Shown: positions 23,629 to 33,295, numbered from the stretch's first letter. The stretch is 50,771 nucleotides of DNA from Clostridia bacterium (GCA_018434325.1 JAHDPO010000033.1:1-50771), one strand, 5' to 3'. Notes: generated by a model not told the origin, from the sequence alone. Translations and numbers: made by a program.

Positions 23629-26292
23629 TTATTCCTCTTGCCGGCTCTCATCTTGCCGGCCCTCCTCATCCTTATTGAGCTCGCAGGCGGCCTTAGCCAT
23701 TTCGGCTTTAAATTCTCCGGCAGTGCCTTTGCGTTTGCCCCAGCCAAAAAAGCCGGCTTTTGCCAAGCCTTCGGCTTTTTTGGCTTCTTTTTGGTCTTCC
23801 TCCTGTCGGTTAAAGGGTTCCGCCACAGCTTCGCCTTCGATAACCTGGCTTTCGGCTGCCGGAGCAGGCTGACTGCTTTCTTCCGCATATAGTTTCAGGA
23901 TTATGGTGGATTTGAATAAGTCGCCATCCACCGAAATATCAAAGATGCCTTTCTGCAATTGCACCAGATCCCGGGCAATTGCCAAACCCAAGCCGCTGCC
24001 TTCGGTGGAGCGGGCTTCGTCGCCTCGTTTAAATCGCTCCATCAGCTCATCCGGCGATATATTCAACTGGTTTTTCGAGATATTTTTCATCACCACGATG
24101 ACCTGGGTTCTGGTCTTTTTTAAGTCGATATAGACCCGGGTTTTTTCTTGGGCATATTTCAGCACATTGGTCAGCAAATTCTCGATAACCCGCCACATCA
24201 GCCTGCCGTCGGCTTCCACATAATATTTTTCATCGGCTGCATTAATAATGATGTCAAGGCCTGACTCCAAAATGGCCTCTTCCATCTCCCCCAGCCCCTG
24301 ATTAATCAGGGACTTCATCTCCACTTTGCTCATTTCTACCTGAATGGCGCCGCTGCTGGCTTTGGCGGCTTCAAAAAGATCAACCGTCAGCTTTTGCAGC
24401 CTTTGGCTCTTCTGGTCGATAATGTCTAGGTAATGCTGGCCATTGGGGGAGCTTAAGCCTTCTTTCTTCAGCAAATCCACATAAGTAACGATTGAGGTCA
24501 GGGGCGTCTTCAAGTCATGGGAGACATTGGAGATCAGCTCCGTCCGCATCCGCTCGTTTTTCAGACGGTTTTGCACAGCCGTATCCAAACCGGCGGCGAT
24601 ATCATTGACATCGGCGGATAAGCGTCCCAGCTCATCCTTTGGCTTCAAAGGGATTTTATAGGTCATTTCCCCCTCTTTCACTCGCCGGATGCCGGATTTG
24701 ACCACCTCAAACTTTTTGCCCCAGGCTGACGCCAAAATCATAAAAATCAACATGGTCAAAGGCAGCAGGAAGAGGCTGACGCCGGAGATCAAAGAAACAG
24801 CGCCGATGGTCAATACGGCTTTGCGCTCCATAGATCCACCGTGAAAAATGGAACGACCCAAACTCCACAATTTTCGGGAAGCTAAGCCGAGGAAAGAGGC
24901 GGACCACAGCCGACCTGCTTTCATTTTTTTTATCAAAGCCAAATAAGAAGCCAAACCTAGAGAACAACTGGCCAAGCCTACTAAAATAGCGATAAAAAAC
25001 TCCACGCTGACGGAAAGTTCCATACCCGATAAATAGAAGCCAAAGCTGTTGCGGTCATGAACGCCGTATTCAAACATTTGCAGATAAATGACGCCGCCGC
25101 CTAAAGCCAGTCCCAATAAAGCCAAATGGATTTCTGTCCATATGCAGTCAAAACGCCGGCGGCCGGTTTGCTCTCCATAGTCTCTGCCGCAATTGATCGT
25201 TACATAGACAAGCAATAATAGGAACAACAAAAGAATCAAAGCGAAAACCGGCAGCACTCTTTTATTGTAATAGCGCAGCTCCTCATAGGCGGCAGCTTTT
25301 TCTCCAACGGCTTTATCATCCAGAGCAACATAGAGAGAAAAACCCGGTTTACCATGAGCTTCGTTGATCTGACTAAGGAGAATCATGTCGTAATAAGAAA
25401 GGCGCTCAGGGGCGGAAGGCTGCCGGGAGAGCATTTCCTGATCATAAATCAGCCAGACCTGGGACTTCCTGATGCTCTCACCGATCCCAGCTAAATTGGA
25501 CTGCTTGCTAAACGGCGTTAAGACATCCGGAATATTCGTTATGGCGCCTGCGCTGCTGTCTGCCAAATAACGTACACCTTCGTTGTCCAATTCCTGCTTC
25601 ACCCGGCGATAATCTCTAAGGCTCTCATGGATCATTTGTTCCCGGATAGACTTGAGTTCCTGGCTGTAAGTCCTTTCAAAATCCGCCTGCAAAACCTGGA
25701 TTTGCTTTTCGTTAAGCCAGTATGGCTCGGCTATGTCGGCGTAGCTGTCCTGGGCCGCAATGCTTGAAGAGTTCTCCCGGATATTTTCTGCAGCGGTATC
25801 TCCGCCGGCGATGGGCTCAGCAAGAATATTGGGTTCTGCATTGGCCTCAAAATACCTCTGCAGCTTTTCCCAGCCGGAGCCGTCGGCAAAAACAATACCG
25901 ACTTCCTCCTTGCTGTTGATATCAATTCCCATGTAGTCTATCTCCAGCCGCGCCAATAATTCCGCCACAAATTCATGGTATAAATTGGACTGGCGATGAC
26001 CCAGCACATCCTGATCCAGATAAAGACCCTCGGCAATCCCTTCCTCTCCTAAAGGAAAGCTGATCACCTGCAGCACATTGGTAACCGTATCGCGAACCAA
26101 GTCCTGAAACTCAGTGGTATCCTCGTAGTTTTTCACTTGCAGACTTTCCAGCCAGCTATTGGAATAATGATTCATCGAATAAAGATTGAGCAGCCCAAAG
26201 GTCAGCCCTGCAATGAACAGCAGTACCAGGGCAACGCAAGACAAATAATACAAGCCTTTATTTTTTTTAGTATTTCTCCATTTTATAGCCAA
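23629..26292 (-). CDS. Large membrane sensor histidine kinase
   Basis: An 887-residue sensor partnered with the response regulator just upstream. A first membrane helix (about 13-36) precedes an extracytoplasmic region of about 310 residues with no domain I recognise. Several helices follow (about 350-530). A HAMP-like region includes RRVKEGEMTYKIPL and DELGRLSADVN. The phosphoacceptor histidine is in SNVSHDLKTPL, the N box in ENLLTNVLKYA, and the G box in GSGLGLAIARD. Beyond the ATPase an unusual tail of about 80 residues is rich in Glu, Lys and Ala. The TTG start lies inside the end of the regulator gene (26-base overlap), so translation is coupled. Confidence 0.9.
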   Translation of the reverse strand: MAIKWRNTKKNKGLYYLSCVALVLLFIAGLTFGLLNLYSMNHYSNSWLESLQVKNYEDTTEFQDLVRDTVTNVLQVISFPLGEEGIAEGLYLDQDVLGHRQSNLYHEFVAELLARLEIDYMGIDINSKEEVGIVFADGSGWEKLQRYFEANAEPNILAEPIAGGDTAAENIRENSSSIAAQDSYADIAEPYWLNEKQIQVLQADFERTYSQELKSIREQMIHESLRDYRRVKQELDNEGVRYLADSSAGAITNIPDVLTPFSKQSNLAGIGESIRKSQVWLIYDQEMLSRQPSAPERLSYYDMILLSQINEAHGKPGFSLYVALDDKAVGEKAAAYEELRYYNKRVLPVFALILLLFLLLLVYVTINCGRDYGEQTGRRRFDCIWTEIHLALLGLALGGGVIYLQMFEYGVHDRNSFGFYLSGMELSVSVEFFIAILVGLASCSLGLASYLALIKKMKAGRLWSASFLGLASRKLWSLGRSIFHGGSMERKAVLTIGAVSLISGVSLFLLPLTMLIFMILASAWGKKFEVVKSGIRRVKEGEMTYKIPLKPKDELGRLSADVNDIAAGLDTAVQNRLKNERMRTELISNVSHDLKTPLTSIVTYVDLLKKEGLSSPNGQHYLDIIDQKSQRLQKLTVDLFEAAKASSGAIQVEMSKVEMKSLINQGLGEMEEAILESGLDIIINAADEKYYVEADGRLMWRVIENLLTNVLKYAQEKTRVYIDLKKTRTQVIVVMKNISKNQLNISPDELMERFKRGDEARSTEGSGLGLAIARDLVQLQKGIFDISVDGDLFKSTIILKLYAEESSQPAPAAESQVIEGEAVAEPFNRQEEDQKEAKKAEGLAKAGFFGWGKRKGTAGEFKAEMAKAACELNKDEEGRQDESRQEE

Positions 26293-26965
26293 TGCCCCAC
26301 ACCACCTTTAAATATCTGGGTTCTTTGGGATTGATTTCAATCTTTTCCCGAATTCGCCGGATATGGACGGAAACCGTATTGCCCGGATTGTAGGCCGGCT
26401 CCTGCCACACCGCTTCATAAATCTGATCCATGGAAAAAACCCGGCCGGCATTTTCCGTCAAAAACCGTAAGATACCGTACTCGATGGGGGTTACCACTAC
26501 TTGCTCCCCTTCCAGCAGCACTGTTTTCTGCTCATCGTCCACCTCAAGATTACCGGTACGATAAATTTTGCCGTGAGATTCATCCTCTTTTTTTAAACTG
26601 CCCAAGTCCGTATAACGCCGCAGCTGCGATTTTACTCTGGCTACCAATTCCAGGGGATTGAAGGGCTTCGTTATATAATCGTCGGCGCCGGCGTTAAGGC
26701 CCGTGATTTTATCGTAATCCTCAGATTTGGCGGAGAGCATAATGATCGGGATATTTCTCATTTCCCGGATTTTCATGGTTGCCACCATGCCGTTCATCCT
26801 GGGCATCATGATATCCATGAGGATCAGATGAATTTCCTGGTTTTCCAAAGTCTGCAAAGCCTCGATACCATCATAGGCTTTATAGGTTGCATAGCCCTCG
26901 CTCTTTAAATAGATCTCAATAGCCTCCACGATTTCTCTATCGTCATCACAGATCAGGATATTCAT
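26267..26965 (-). CDS. OmpR/PhoB-family response regulator
   Basis: A 232-residue DNA-binding regulator. The receiver domain shows the acidic pair in ICDDDRE (5-11), the phosphoacceptor aspartate in LILMDIMMPR (about 48-57), and the conserved KPF lysine in YITKPFNP (about 102). The winged-helix output domain (about 135-232) ends in YLKVVWGIGYKME. SD AAAGGAG lies eight bases before ATG 26965. Targets are unknown; the neighbouring MATE pump and envelope operon lie upstream and could be among them, which would be an inference from proximity only. Confidence 0.95.
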   Translation of the reverse strand: MNILICDDDREIVEAIEIYLKSEGYATYKAYDGIEALQTLENQEIHLILMDIMMPRMNGMVATMKIREMRNIPIIMLSAKSEDYDKITGLNAGADDYITKPFNPLELVARVKSQLRRYTDLGSLKKEDESHGKIYRTGNLEVDDEQKTVLLEGEQVVVTPIEYGILRFLTENAGRVFSMDQIYEAVWQEPAYNPGNTVSVHIRRIREKIEINPKEPRYLKVVWGIGYKMEKY

Positions 26966-27046
26966 GACATTGCTCCTTTCTCTACCCCATCATACAAAAA
27001 AAAAGTTAAAAAGCTAGCCGCCTTTTTCTTACAATTTCATTAACAA

Positions 27047-27074
27047 AAAAGGAGGCTGCCGAAAGCCTCCTTTT
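27047..27074. terminator. Intrinsic terminator after the MATE gene
   Basis: AAAAGGAGGCT (27047-27057) pairs perfectly with AGCCTCCTTTT (27064-27074) around a six-base loop. It lies just past the MATE stop and is followed on the minus strand by a T run, so it closes the 28-36 kb operon before the two-component genes. Confidence 0.88.
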
Positions 27075-27079
27075 GACGA

Positions 27080-28483
27080 TTAACTATTCCATAAGTATAA
27101 CCATTTTCCCTTGCGGTAGAGCCGGTAGCTGATCACACCCCGATAGATGAGATCCATAATCATGGCTATCCAGGCCCCATAGATGCCAAGACCTAAAGGG
27201 TAGCTTAACAGGATCACCAAACACATCCGAACCAGCCACATACCGGAAAGCATAATCAGGAAGGGATTCTTCGTATCGCCGCCGGCCCGCAGTATACCGC
27301 TGATAACAATGCCTAAGCCGGAAAAAGGCTGGGCAAAGGCCATGATCCTTAAACCGACGATTCCCAAAGCTATCACTTGAATATCGGGCGTAAACAGGCC
27401 GATCAACGGTCTGGCAAAAACGTACAAGCCGCAGCCCGCTATACCCATCATGATCGTACAATAGGTAATACAATGTTTGCCATAGGTTTTGGCCAATTCC
27501 TTTTCTCCCGCTCCCAGAGATTGGCCCACCAGGGTAGTGGCGGCTATGGCAAAACCAAAGCCCGGCAAATAAGAAATGGATTCCAGGGTGTTGCAAAGAT
27601 AATAGGCCGCCAAAGGCACGGTCCCCAGCCCCGCTACTAAACGTGTCAGTACCAGCTGCCCCGAGGAATTGCTGACCCTTTCCAAAGCCGCCGGCAGCCC
27701 TAAATCAAAAGCGGTTTTTAATATAGCATTGTCCTTCCGGTAATCGCCCCGTATTCTCAAGCCCAGAACGCCGTTTTTTCGGAACAAAACCAAGAAAAGC
27801 AAAGTTCCGGCTAATAATATAGAAAAAGCCGTGGCGGCCGCCGCCCCCTCTACGCCTAAGCCGGCTCCCCATATGTAGAAATCTTTTCCCCATATGTGGA
27901 TGGTTCTGGACGGAAAAATCAAGAAAAAATTACCGCATACGTTAGCAAGATTAGCCATTATATTGATTTGCAGGGGCGTACGGGTATCGCCGGCGCAGCG
28001 CAAAAAGCCGCCGCACATCACCAGGGAAAAGCTAAACAAATGTACGGAAGAAATGATCCGCAGATAATTGATGGCATGGGGGGCCACATCAGGTGCTGCT
28101 CCCAAAAGTACCGGCAGACTGCCGGCTAAAAGCTGCATGAGCAGCGTTAAACCTAAACCGCCGGCCGCCAGGACCAGCATAGCCTGCCGGACAATGCGCC
28201 GGGAAAGCTCCAGGTCGCCGTTGCCTACATGACGAGCCACCTGGATGCTGAATCCAAGGGTAGCTGCGTTCATCAAGCCGTTAATCAGCCAGGTCAGAGA
28301 TGCGTTGATAGCCACCGCTGCCGTGGCCCAGGCTCCCAACGAGCCTACCATAGCGGTATCCACATAGCCTACCATGGTTTGCAAAAGCTGCTCCATCACC
28401 GTAGGCCAAGCCAGCAGCAATATGGTTTTTGACGGCGGACGGCTTTGATCCAGCACATCGATAAATTGGGGAGCCATAGGCAC
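27080..28483 (-). CDS. MATE-family efflux transporter
   Basis: Multidrug or toxin extrusion protein of 467 residues with about 12 membrane helices in two homologous halves. Family features include AWPTVMEQLLQT in the first helix, GVEGAAAATA before helix 6 and a repeated GAGxxxLA-type loop between halves (LGAGEKELAK). Such pumps exchange organic cations or drugs for Na+ or H+. The GTG start at 28483 is five bases after GGAG; the ATG two codons on is possible. It is the last gene of the envelope operon, 31 bases after the charged low-complexity protein. It could export an envelope precursor or an antimicrobial. Confidence 0.92.
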   Translation of the reverse strand: MPMAPQFIDVLDQSRPPSKTILLLAWPTVMEQLLQTMVGYVDTAMVGSLGAWATAAVAINASLTWLINGLMNAATLGFSIQVARHVGNGDLELSRRIVRQAMLVLAAGGLGLTLLMQLLAGSLPVLLGAAPDVAPHAINYLRIISSVHLFSFSLVMCGGFLRCAGDTRTPLQINIMANLANVCGNFFLIFPSRTIHIWGKDFYIWGAGLGVEGAAAATAFSILLAGTLLFLVLFRKNGVLGLRIRGDYRKDNAILKTAFDLGLPAALERVSNSSGQLVLTRLVAGLGTVPLAAYYLCNTLESISYLPGFGFAIAATTLVGQSLGAGEKELAKTYGKHCITYCTIMMGIAGCGLYVFARPLIGLFTPDIQVIALGIVGLRIMAFAQPFSGLGIVISGILRAGGDTKNPFLIMLSGMWLVRMCLVILLSYPLGLGIYGAWIAMIMDLIYRGVISYRLYRKGKWLYLWNS

Positions 28484-28514
28484 AATCTCTCCTTAAGGCT
28501 TTCCTACACAGGAG

Positions 28515-29591
28515 TTATTTTTTCAGCCAATAAGGACGGATCAGTGATTGGCTGGCCTGCTCCTGAGGTTGATCCTCGCCTTTGTTTTTTGTTTCCTGTT
28601 TGCCGGCGTTATGATTTTGCCGGTTTTTATTGCGCGAAAAGAAACCACCCTTTTTCTCCTTAGGAGCTGCTTTCGTTTCCTCTCCGGCTGCGTTTTTAGC
28701 GGCTTCTTCAACTACCGGTTTTGCAGGACGTTTAGGGGCTTCCCAAGAAACTCCTCTTGATGACTCATTAGGAGTTTCTTTGGGGGTGCGTTTGGACAGG
28801 TCGTTAGGAGCATCGCTTTTCTTGGCCTGAGGCTCCGGGCCACGGCCAGCGCCTGCCTGCCTGTTTTCCTGCTTCCTGCCCTCTTGCCTGCTCTCCTGGC
28901 GATTCTCCGGCCTACCCTCCTGCTGACCGCCGGCCTTTTGTTGCTTTTGCTCCTGCCGCTTGCGGTCCCGATCTTTCGGGTCCTGATTCTGAGCGTTGGG
29001 CCAAGCTTTGTCTCTTTGCGGTTTCTGCTGTTTATCTTTTTTATCTGCTTTATCCGCAGCTTTTTCCTGGTTTTCCTTTTTGTAATCCGGCTGTCTTTTT
29101 TCCTGAGCCGGCTGGCCTTCTCCATTGCTCCGGGCTTCGGCGCTATTTTCCATAGCATTCATCAATTTGCGGCGGCCAGGGGCCCGTCCCTCCCAATAAT
29201 CCGCTTGCATTTTAGGCGTCTCCGACAGTTCAAAAGGCACAATTTTTTTCTTTTTGGGCACGAAAGGCCGGCCGGTTCCCATCTCGTAAGACTCCCGGGT
29301 GAAATCCGTATAGGTCAAATCTATGCTGGGCCGCTCAGGAATGGCGATGCCGGGATCTAAATCCAAAGCATGGGCATTAAAGGTAAGCGGTTTATCCTCT
29401 TCCTGGCTGCCGGTTTTCTGACTATCCTTAGCTTTGTCGTCCTGATTGCGGCGAAACTGCCTGTTTCTTTTTTTACCGTTGTTTTCTTCTCTTACCTCTT
29501 CTCCTTCTTTGCCCTCGCCCTTATATTTCTTTCCGTGACCAGACGGCCTGCGCTGCCCCTCTCCGCCGGCCTTTTCCTGAAAACTTTCCAT
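28515..29591 (-). CDS. Highly charged, probably disordered protein of unknown function
   Basis: I do not recognise this 358-residue protein. It is mostly Lys, Glu, Gln, Arg, Asn and Asp, with runs such as REENNGKKRNRQFRRN near the start and QEGRPENRQESRQEG-type repeats around residues 235-255. It has no signal peptide, no membrane helix and no cysteine motif. The only less biased stretch is about 70-140 (ALDLDPGIAIPERPSIDLTY... ADYWEGRAPGRRK). The ATG at 29591 has AAGGAGA six bases upstream. The composition suggests a disordered cytoplasmic polymer- or nucleic-acid-binding protein, but that is a guess. Confidence 0.7.
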   Translation of the reverse strand: MESFQEKAGGEGQRRPSGHGKKYKGEGKEGEEVREENNGKKRNRQFRRNQDDKAKDSQKTGSQEEDKPLTFNAHALDLDPGIAIPERPSIDLTYTDFTRESYEMGTGRPFVPKKKKIVPFELSETPKMQADYWEGRAPGRRKLMNAMENSAEARSNGEGQPAQEKRQPDYKKENQEKAADKADKKDKQQKPQRDKAWPNAQNQDPKDRDRKRQEQKQQKAGGQQEGRPENRQESRQEGRKQENRQAGAGRGPEPQAKKSDAPNDLSKRTPKETPNESSRGVSWEAPKRPAKPVVEEAAKNAAGEETKAAPKEKKGGFFSRNKNRQNHNAGKQETKNKGEDQPQEQASQSLIRPYWLKK

Positions 29592-29605
29592 ATTTTCTCC
29601 TTTCA

Positions 29606-29636
29606 CCGTTAATCTCCTTAACGGCAATATATTATA
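29606..29636 (-). promoter_or_regulatory. Promoter -10 and leader hairpin for the charged-protein gene
   Basis: TATAAT (29636-29631) has no clear -35 box. A perfect hairpin follows: CCGTTAA-GGAGA-TTAACGG (29624-29606) with a GGAG in its loop, immediately before the real SD and ATG. It suggests an internal promoter and a structured leader in a 110-base gap. Confidence 0.4.
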
Positions 29637-29701
29637 AAACATGCATTATCAAAAAAAGAAACACTCCTGCTTCTTTTCTATATCTAGCGAGGATTATATC
29701 A

Positions 29702-31141
29702 TTATTCCTCCTGCAGGGCAATATCGGCAATAAGCCATTGGCCATTGACTTTGAGATAATAAAAAGTCCCTACCGTGTCAAAGACGTCGGTTTTGCCGTT
29801 TGCCCTGAGAATAGTATACGTATAATTGACGCTAGCAGCCAGGCAATCCTGAGAATATAAACGCACCTGACGAATCTTCTCGTTGCTGAAAGCAAAGGAG
29901 GCGTGGTCCGTATAATAAATGGTGTCCAAGGTCTGCATTGCTTTATAAATTTTGGCGCTGCGAAGCAGCCGCCTGGCCAAGGCGCCAAAGGCAGCGTCCC
30001 GGGAGACATAATTTGAATAAATACGGACGTCGGCCCAGACCATCTCCTCGATAGCCGGTAATTCCTGGTCTGGAGCTAAAGGAATGACCACCGCTGCTTT
30101 TATGCCCTCGATTTCCCGCCATTCCACAGCCAGCTCGTTGCCGTAAGACCCGGTAGCCTTAATAACCGGCTGATTATATAAACCAGCCAGCAGATATTCT
30201 TTTTGTTTGGGCAGTTCAAGCAAATCCTGAGGCAAACCCTGCAGTTCCTCATAGGGAACATCGTGATTCATCAGGTCAGCCTCGTCCAATTCGTTTTCAT
30301 TGACGGTAACCTGGGCCCCTTCGGGAACGTAAAGCCGCAGATCTCCGTAAACAGGCAGCCGCAATTCGATATCCGCCGCTTGCCAGTAGCCAAAGGCGCC
30401 TTGATTTATTTTTTCCAAAGTGAGGGCAGCCAAAGTCTCCTGGTCGGTTTTGAATAAATACAGCTCTTTTCCTTCTTTGGCTTGAGAGGCGGAACGGCTG
30501 TATTTCAGTTCGCCTTGATCCAATAAACTGCGGAAAAACCTGTCCTTAGCCTGGCTGCTCTCGTATTTGGCAGGCAAAACAGCCTCATGGGCAAATACTT
30601 TTGGCAATCCCCCTTGAATAACCGGGCTGATATACTGATCCAAAACATGACCGGGCATGCTTGCTTCGTAAGCCGATAAATTGCGCCATAAATGACCCAG
30701 GCCGCCGCCGATGGCGACTAAGCACAGCGCCAGAAGCAAACCGTAAATCTGCCAAAAGTCTACGCTTCTCTTTTGGGGCGGAAGAAAAGATGCGGGCCTG
30801 GCCAGCCTGGATGTCATCTGCCGGGGCTCACCCGGCTCAATGGTAAGGGCGGATTCAGAACCCGACTCAGCGACGGCGGTCGGTTCAGCGACGGTGGTCG
30901 GCTCAGCGATGGCGCCTGCTTCAGCAGCCGCCAACGATTCAGTAGCGGCAGCGTCTGGCTCGGCAGCAGCAGCCGATTCAGCTTCAGCCGTCACTTCATC
31001 TAAAACTGCCTGAAGCGCCGTCAATTCCGCCACCGCCTCTTTCAGTGCCGCCAGCTTTTTCTTCGCTTCTCTGTGGATAGCCTCTCTTTCAGCCTGCAGC
31101 CTTTTTTGCTCCGCACTCTCGCGCTTCTTCTCCTGCTCCAC
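29702..31141 (-). CDS. Single-pass membrane protein, coiled coil plus NTF2-like tail, unknown
   Basis: Unrecognised protein of about 479 residues. An N-terminal charged coiled coil (about 1-45) leads to an Ala/Glu/Pro stretch with AEPTTV/AEPTAV-type repeats (about 50-100). A single membrane helix follows (WQIYGLLLALCLVAIGGGLG, about 130-150), then about 330 extracytoplasmic residues. The last 110 residues (TIYYTDHASFAF... FYYLKVNGQWLIADI) look like an NTF2-like fold. The GTG at 31141 is preferred because AGGAGG is five bases upstream. The preceding gene ends 25 bases before it. It may scaffold envelope enzymes encoded in the same operon. Confidence 0.75.
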   Translation of the reverse strand: MEQEKKRESAEQKRLQAEREAIHREAKKKLAALKEAVAELTALQAVLDEVTAEAESAAAAEPDAAATESLAAAEAGAIAEPTTVAEPTAVAESGSESALTIEPGEPRQMTSRLARPASFLPPQKRSVDFWQIYGLLLALCLVAIGGGLGHLWRNLSAYEASMPGHVLDQYISPVIQGGLPKVFAHEAVLPAKYESSQAKDRFFRSLLDQGELKYSRSASQAKEGKELYLFKTDQETLAALTLEKINQGAFGYWQAADIELRLPVYGDLRLYVPEGAQVTVNENELDEADLMNHDVPYEELQGLPQDLLELPKQKEYLLAGLYNQPVIKATGSYGNELAVEWREIEGIKAAVVIPLAPDQELPAIEEMVWADVRIYSNYVSRDAAFGALARRLLRSAKIYKAMQTLDTIYYTDHASFAFSNEKIRQVRLYSQDCLAASVNYTYTILRANGKTDVFDTVGTFYYLKVNGQWLIADIALQEE

Positions 31142-31166
31142 AATATCCTCCTGCACGGCAACAGCC

Positions 31167-32186
31167 TTATTTTACGACGATGGCGGTGGGCATTGCCCTG
31201 GGTCCATATAAGGAACCGCAAACATTGATCAGTTCGCCCTCATAAATCATCACGGTGGAAGAACCGCCATCCAGATTGGCTGCGTTAACGGCTTCATATT
31301 GAATCATCAAATCGATGACGTCGCTCATGCTGCCGCCTAAACTATTGACTTGCCTGCCGTCAATGGTCAAAAGCAGCATAGAGCCGTCGACCCTCTGGCC
31401 AATGGCTGTCCGGGGATTTAAACCGCCGCCGGCGCCCTTTACTTCAAGGGCCTCCCCATTGATGATCAGCATCGGCCCGAAGCTCACCGCATCCCGTATC
31501 CCCCGGTCTAAAGCCTCCTTGCCGGTCATTTTGCCAATTACCAGCTTGTGATCATGATCAATGCCTATGACTTCGTAAGTGGCGCTTTGGCTGCCCCATT
31601 TCAATTGGCCCTCGCTGATGACAATGCCCACAGGAACACTGCCGTCCCCCTTACCCTGTTCATCAAGAAAACCGCCGGCATTAACGCCGGCTACGCCCTC
31701 ATAGCGCCGGACAATATCGGCCACAGTCTTACCCCGAACCCCCTGGGTAAAAGTAGAATGAGCCACACCCACCATCAGCCGGGAGGGATCCCGAATGATC
31801 ATCATTTTAGCCTTGAAGGTGTCCCGAATGATGTCCTCGATAACGATATCGGCTATTTCAGTCTCCGCCTCCGCCGGCACATGGACCAAACTGCCGTCGC
31901 TGACGCCTTCCAGATCCATGACCTTATTGGCCTCCATAATTTCCTGCACCTCTGCCTCAGAAAAATAAATGCGGGCCAAAAATTTGGCGGCGCTGGTCTC
32001 CATTACCGATACCACAAATAAATCCCGGGCAGCCGGCGACGGACCGTAGCTGACAATGGCAAGGGCGCCAAAAAAGGCGCTGATAATCAGCAGGAGCAGC
32101 GTAATAAACGCAACCAAAATACGGTACCATATCTTGCTGCTCAGCGGTTTTCTTAATGCGGCCGCTTCCAGCCGTGTCAAAGCCAT
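31167..32186 (-). CDS. Phosphodiester glycosidase (NAGPA-domain) membrane protein
   Basis: A 339-residue protein with an N-terminal membrane anchor (about 20-45) and a NAGPA-type phosphodiester glycosidase domain (PF09992) from about 130 to the end. Signature segments are GVNAGGF (about 190), GPMLIINGE (about 245), RTAIGQRVDG (about 265) and NAANLDGGSSTVM (about 305-317). Family members cleave sugar-phosphodiester bonds and occur in exopolysaccharide and teichoic-acid contexts. It acts outside the membrane. SD AGGGGGTGA precedes ATG 32186. It lies 39 bases after the glycosyltransferase gene. Confidence 0.88.
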   Translation of the reverse strand: MALTRLEAAALRKPLSSKIWYRILVAFITLLLLIISAFFGALAIVSYGPSPAARDLFVVSVMETSAAKFLARIYFSEAEVQEIMEANKVMDLEGVSDGSLVHVPAEAETEIADIVIEDIIRDTFKAKMMIIRDPSRLMVGVAHSTFTQGVRGKTVADIVRRYEGVAGVNAGGFLDEQGKGDGSVPVGIVISEGQLKWGSQSATYEVIGIDHDHKLVIGKMTGKEALDRGIRDAVSFGPMLIINGEALEVKGAGGGLNPRTAIGQRVDGSMLLLTIDGRQVNSLGGSMSDVIDLMIQYEAVNAANLDGGSSTVMIYEGELINVCGSLYGPRAMPTAIVVK

Positions 32187-32225
32187 GGGCTCACCCCCTA
32201 AATTCTATCTTGATCTGCTGTCATG

Positions 32226-33278
32226 CTAAAAAATCCACTTTTTCTGCACGCGAAAACTTAAAAAGAACAGCAGAATATCGGCAATAATCTTGAATAAAGT
32301 GTCAAACAAGGGGCCGCCCGGCAGCACAATCGACAAGCCCAGCACCATCAGGTAAGAAGCCGCCATCTGAAAACAACACAGCATTATATAGCGCACAAGT
32401 GTTTTCCGGTGAGATTCTTTGCTGCAAAACACAGCTTTATGATTGCAAATATAATTGAACAAAGAGGAAATCACCCTGGCAACGACGGTGGCTACCAAAA
32501 GCCGGTGGCCCATCCAAAGCTCATCATCCAGCGTGGTATTTAATAAAGTAAACACGCCTACATCTACTACAGAAGCTGCAAAGGAGCTTAGTATAAAGCG
32601 AAAAATAACGCCGTAAATTTTAAGGGAATCCTTTAATACACGGAAATGGGAAGAAGCATTTTTGGCAATGTAAACGGTAGATATCGGCACTTCAAAAAAG
32701 GGAACACATCTTGCTTTGGCTTCCAGCAGAACCTTTGTTTCATACTCAAAGCGCTCCCCCTCCACCTGGCAAAATTCGAGTAAATGCCGGCGGGAAAGGG
32801 CCCGCAATCCCGTCTGCGTATCGGATATTCTAATACCGCAGAGGAATCTGAAAACGAAAGTCGTAATGTTGTTGCCCCAGCGGTTGCGCCATGGCACCTG
32901 AGGCCCGCTGAAATTCCGAACCCCCAAAATCAGGCTGTCTGGATGCTGAAGCAGCGCCTGACCGCAGGCAATAATATCCTGGACCTGATGTTGGTCGTCG
33001 CCATCCACCGTCACTACCCCTTGAATATGGGGGCAATACTCCAGAACAAAGGCAAAACCGGTTTTAAGGGCCCGGCCCTTACCCTTATTATAGTCATGCT
33101 TCAATATCCGGCATCCGGGCCAGGAGGCCAGCTGCCGGAAAGGCTCCAGATGCTGTTCGTCGCTGCCGTCGTTAATAATAATAATATCCTGAAAACCGGC
33201 CTGAACCAATTTGCCGACGACCCGCAACAGCTTCTCATCGGGGTTTAAAGACGGCAGTATGATCGCAATTTCTTTCAT
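32226..33278 (-). CDS. GT2 glycosyltransferase fused to GtrA-like membrane domain
   Basis: A 350-residue fusion. Residues 1-215 are a GT-A glycosyltransferase of the dolichyl-/undecaprenyl-phosphate sugar synthase type, with IILPSLNPDE (7-16), NDGSDE (about 36-41), the metal-binding VDGDDQH (about 96), and RFEYETKVLLEA (about 180). Residues about 220-350 form a GtrA-like four-helix region (PF04138), which typically flips lipid-linked sugars. The protein likely makes polyprenyl-phosphate hexose and helps move it across the membrane for envelope glycosylation. It sits between PIG-L deacetylase and NAGPA genes at 17 and 39 bases. Confidence 0.93.
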   Translation of the reverse strand: MKEIAIILPSLNPDEKLLRVVGKLVQAGFQDIIIINDGSDEQHLEPFRQLASWPGCRILKHDYNKGKGRALKTGFAFVLEYCPHIQGVVTVDGDDQHQVQDIIACGQALLQHPDSLILGVRNFSGPQVPWRNRWGNNITTFVFRFLCGIRISDTQTGLRALSRRHLLEFCQVEGERFEYETKVLLEAKARCVPFFEVPISTVYIAKNASSHFRVLKDSLKIYGVIFRFILSSFAASVVDVGVFTLLNTTLDDELWMGHRLLVATVVARVISSLFNYICNHKAVFCSKESHRKTLVRYIMLCCFQMAASYLMVLGLSIVLPGGPLFDTLFKIIADILLFFLSFRVQKKWIF

Positions 33279-33295
33279 TAATGTTTGCCCCCGCT

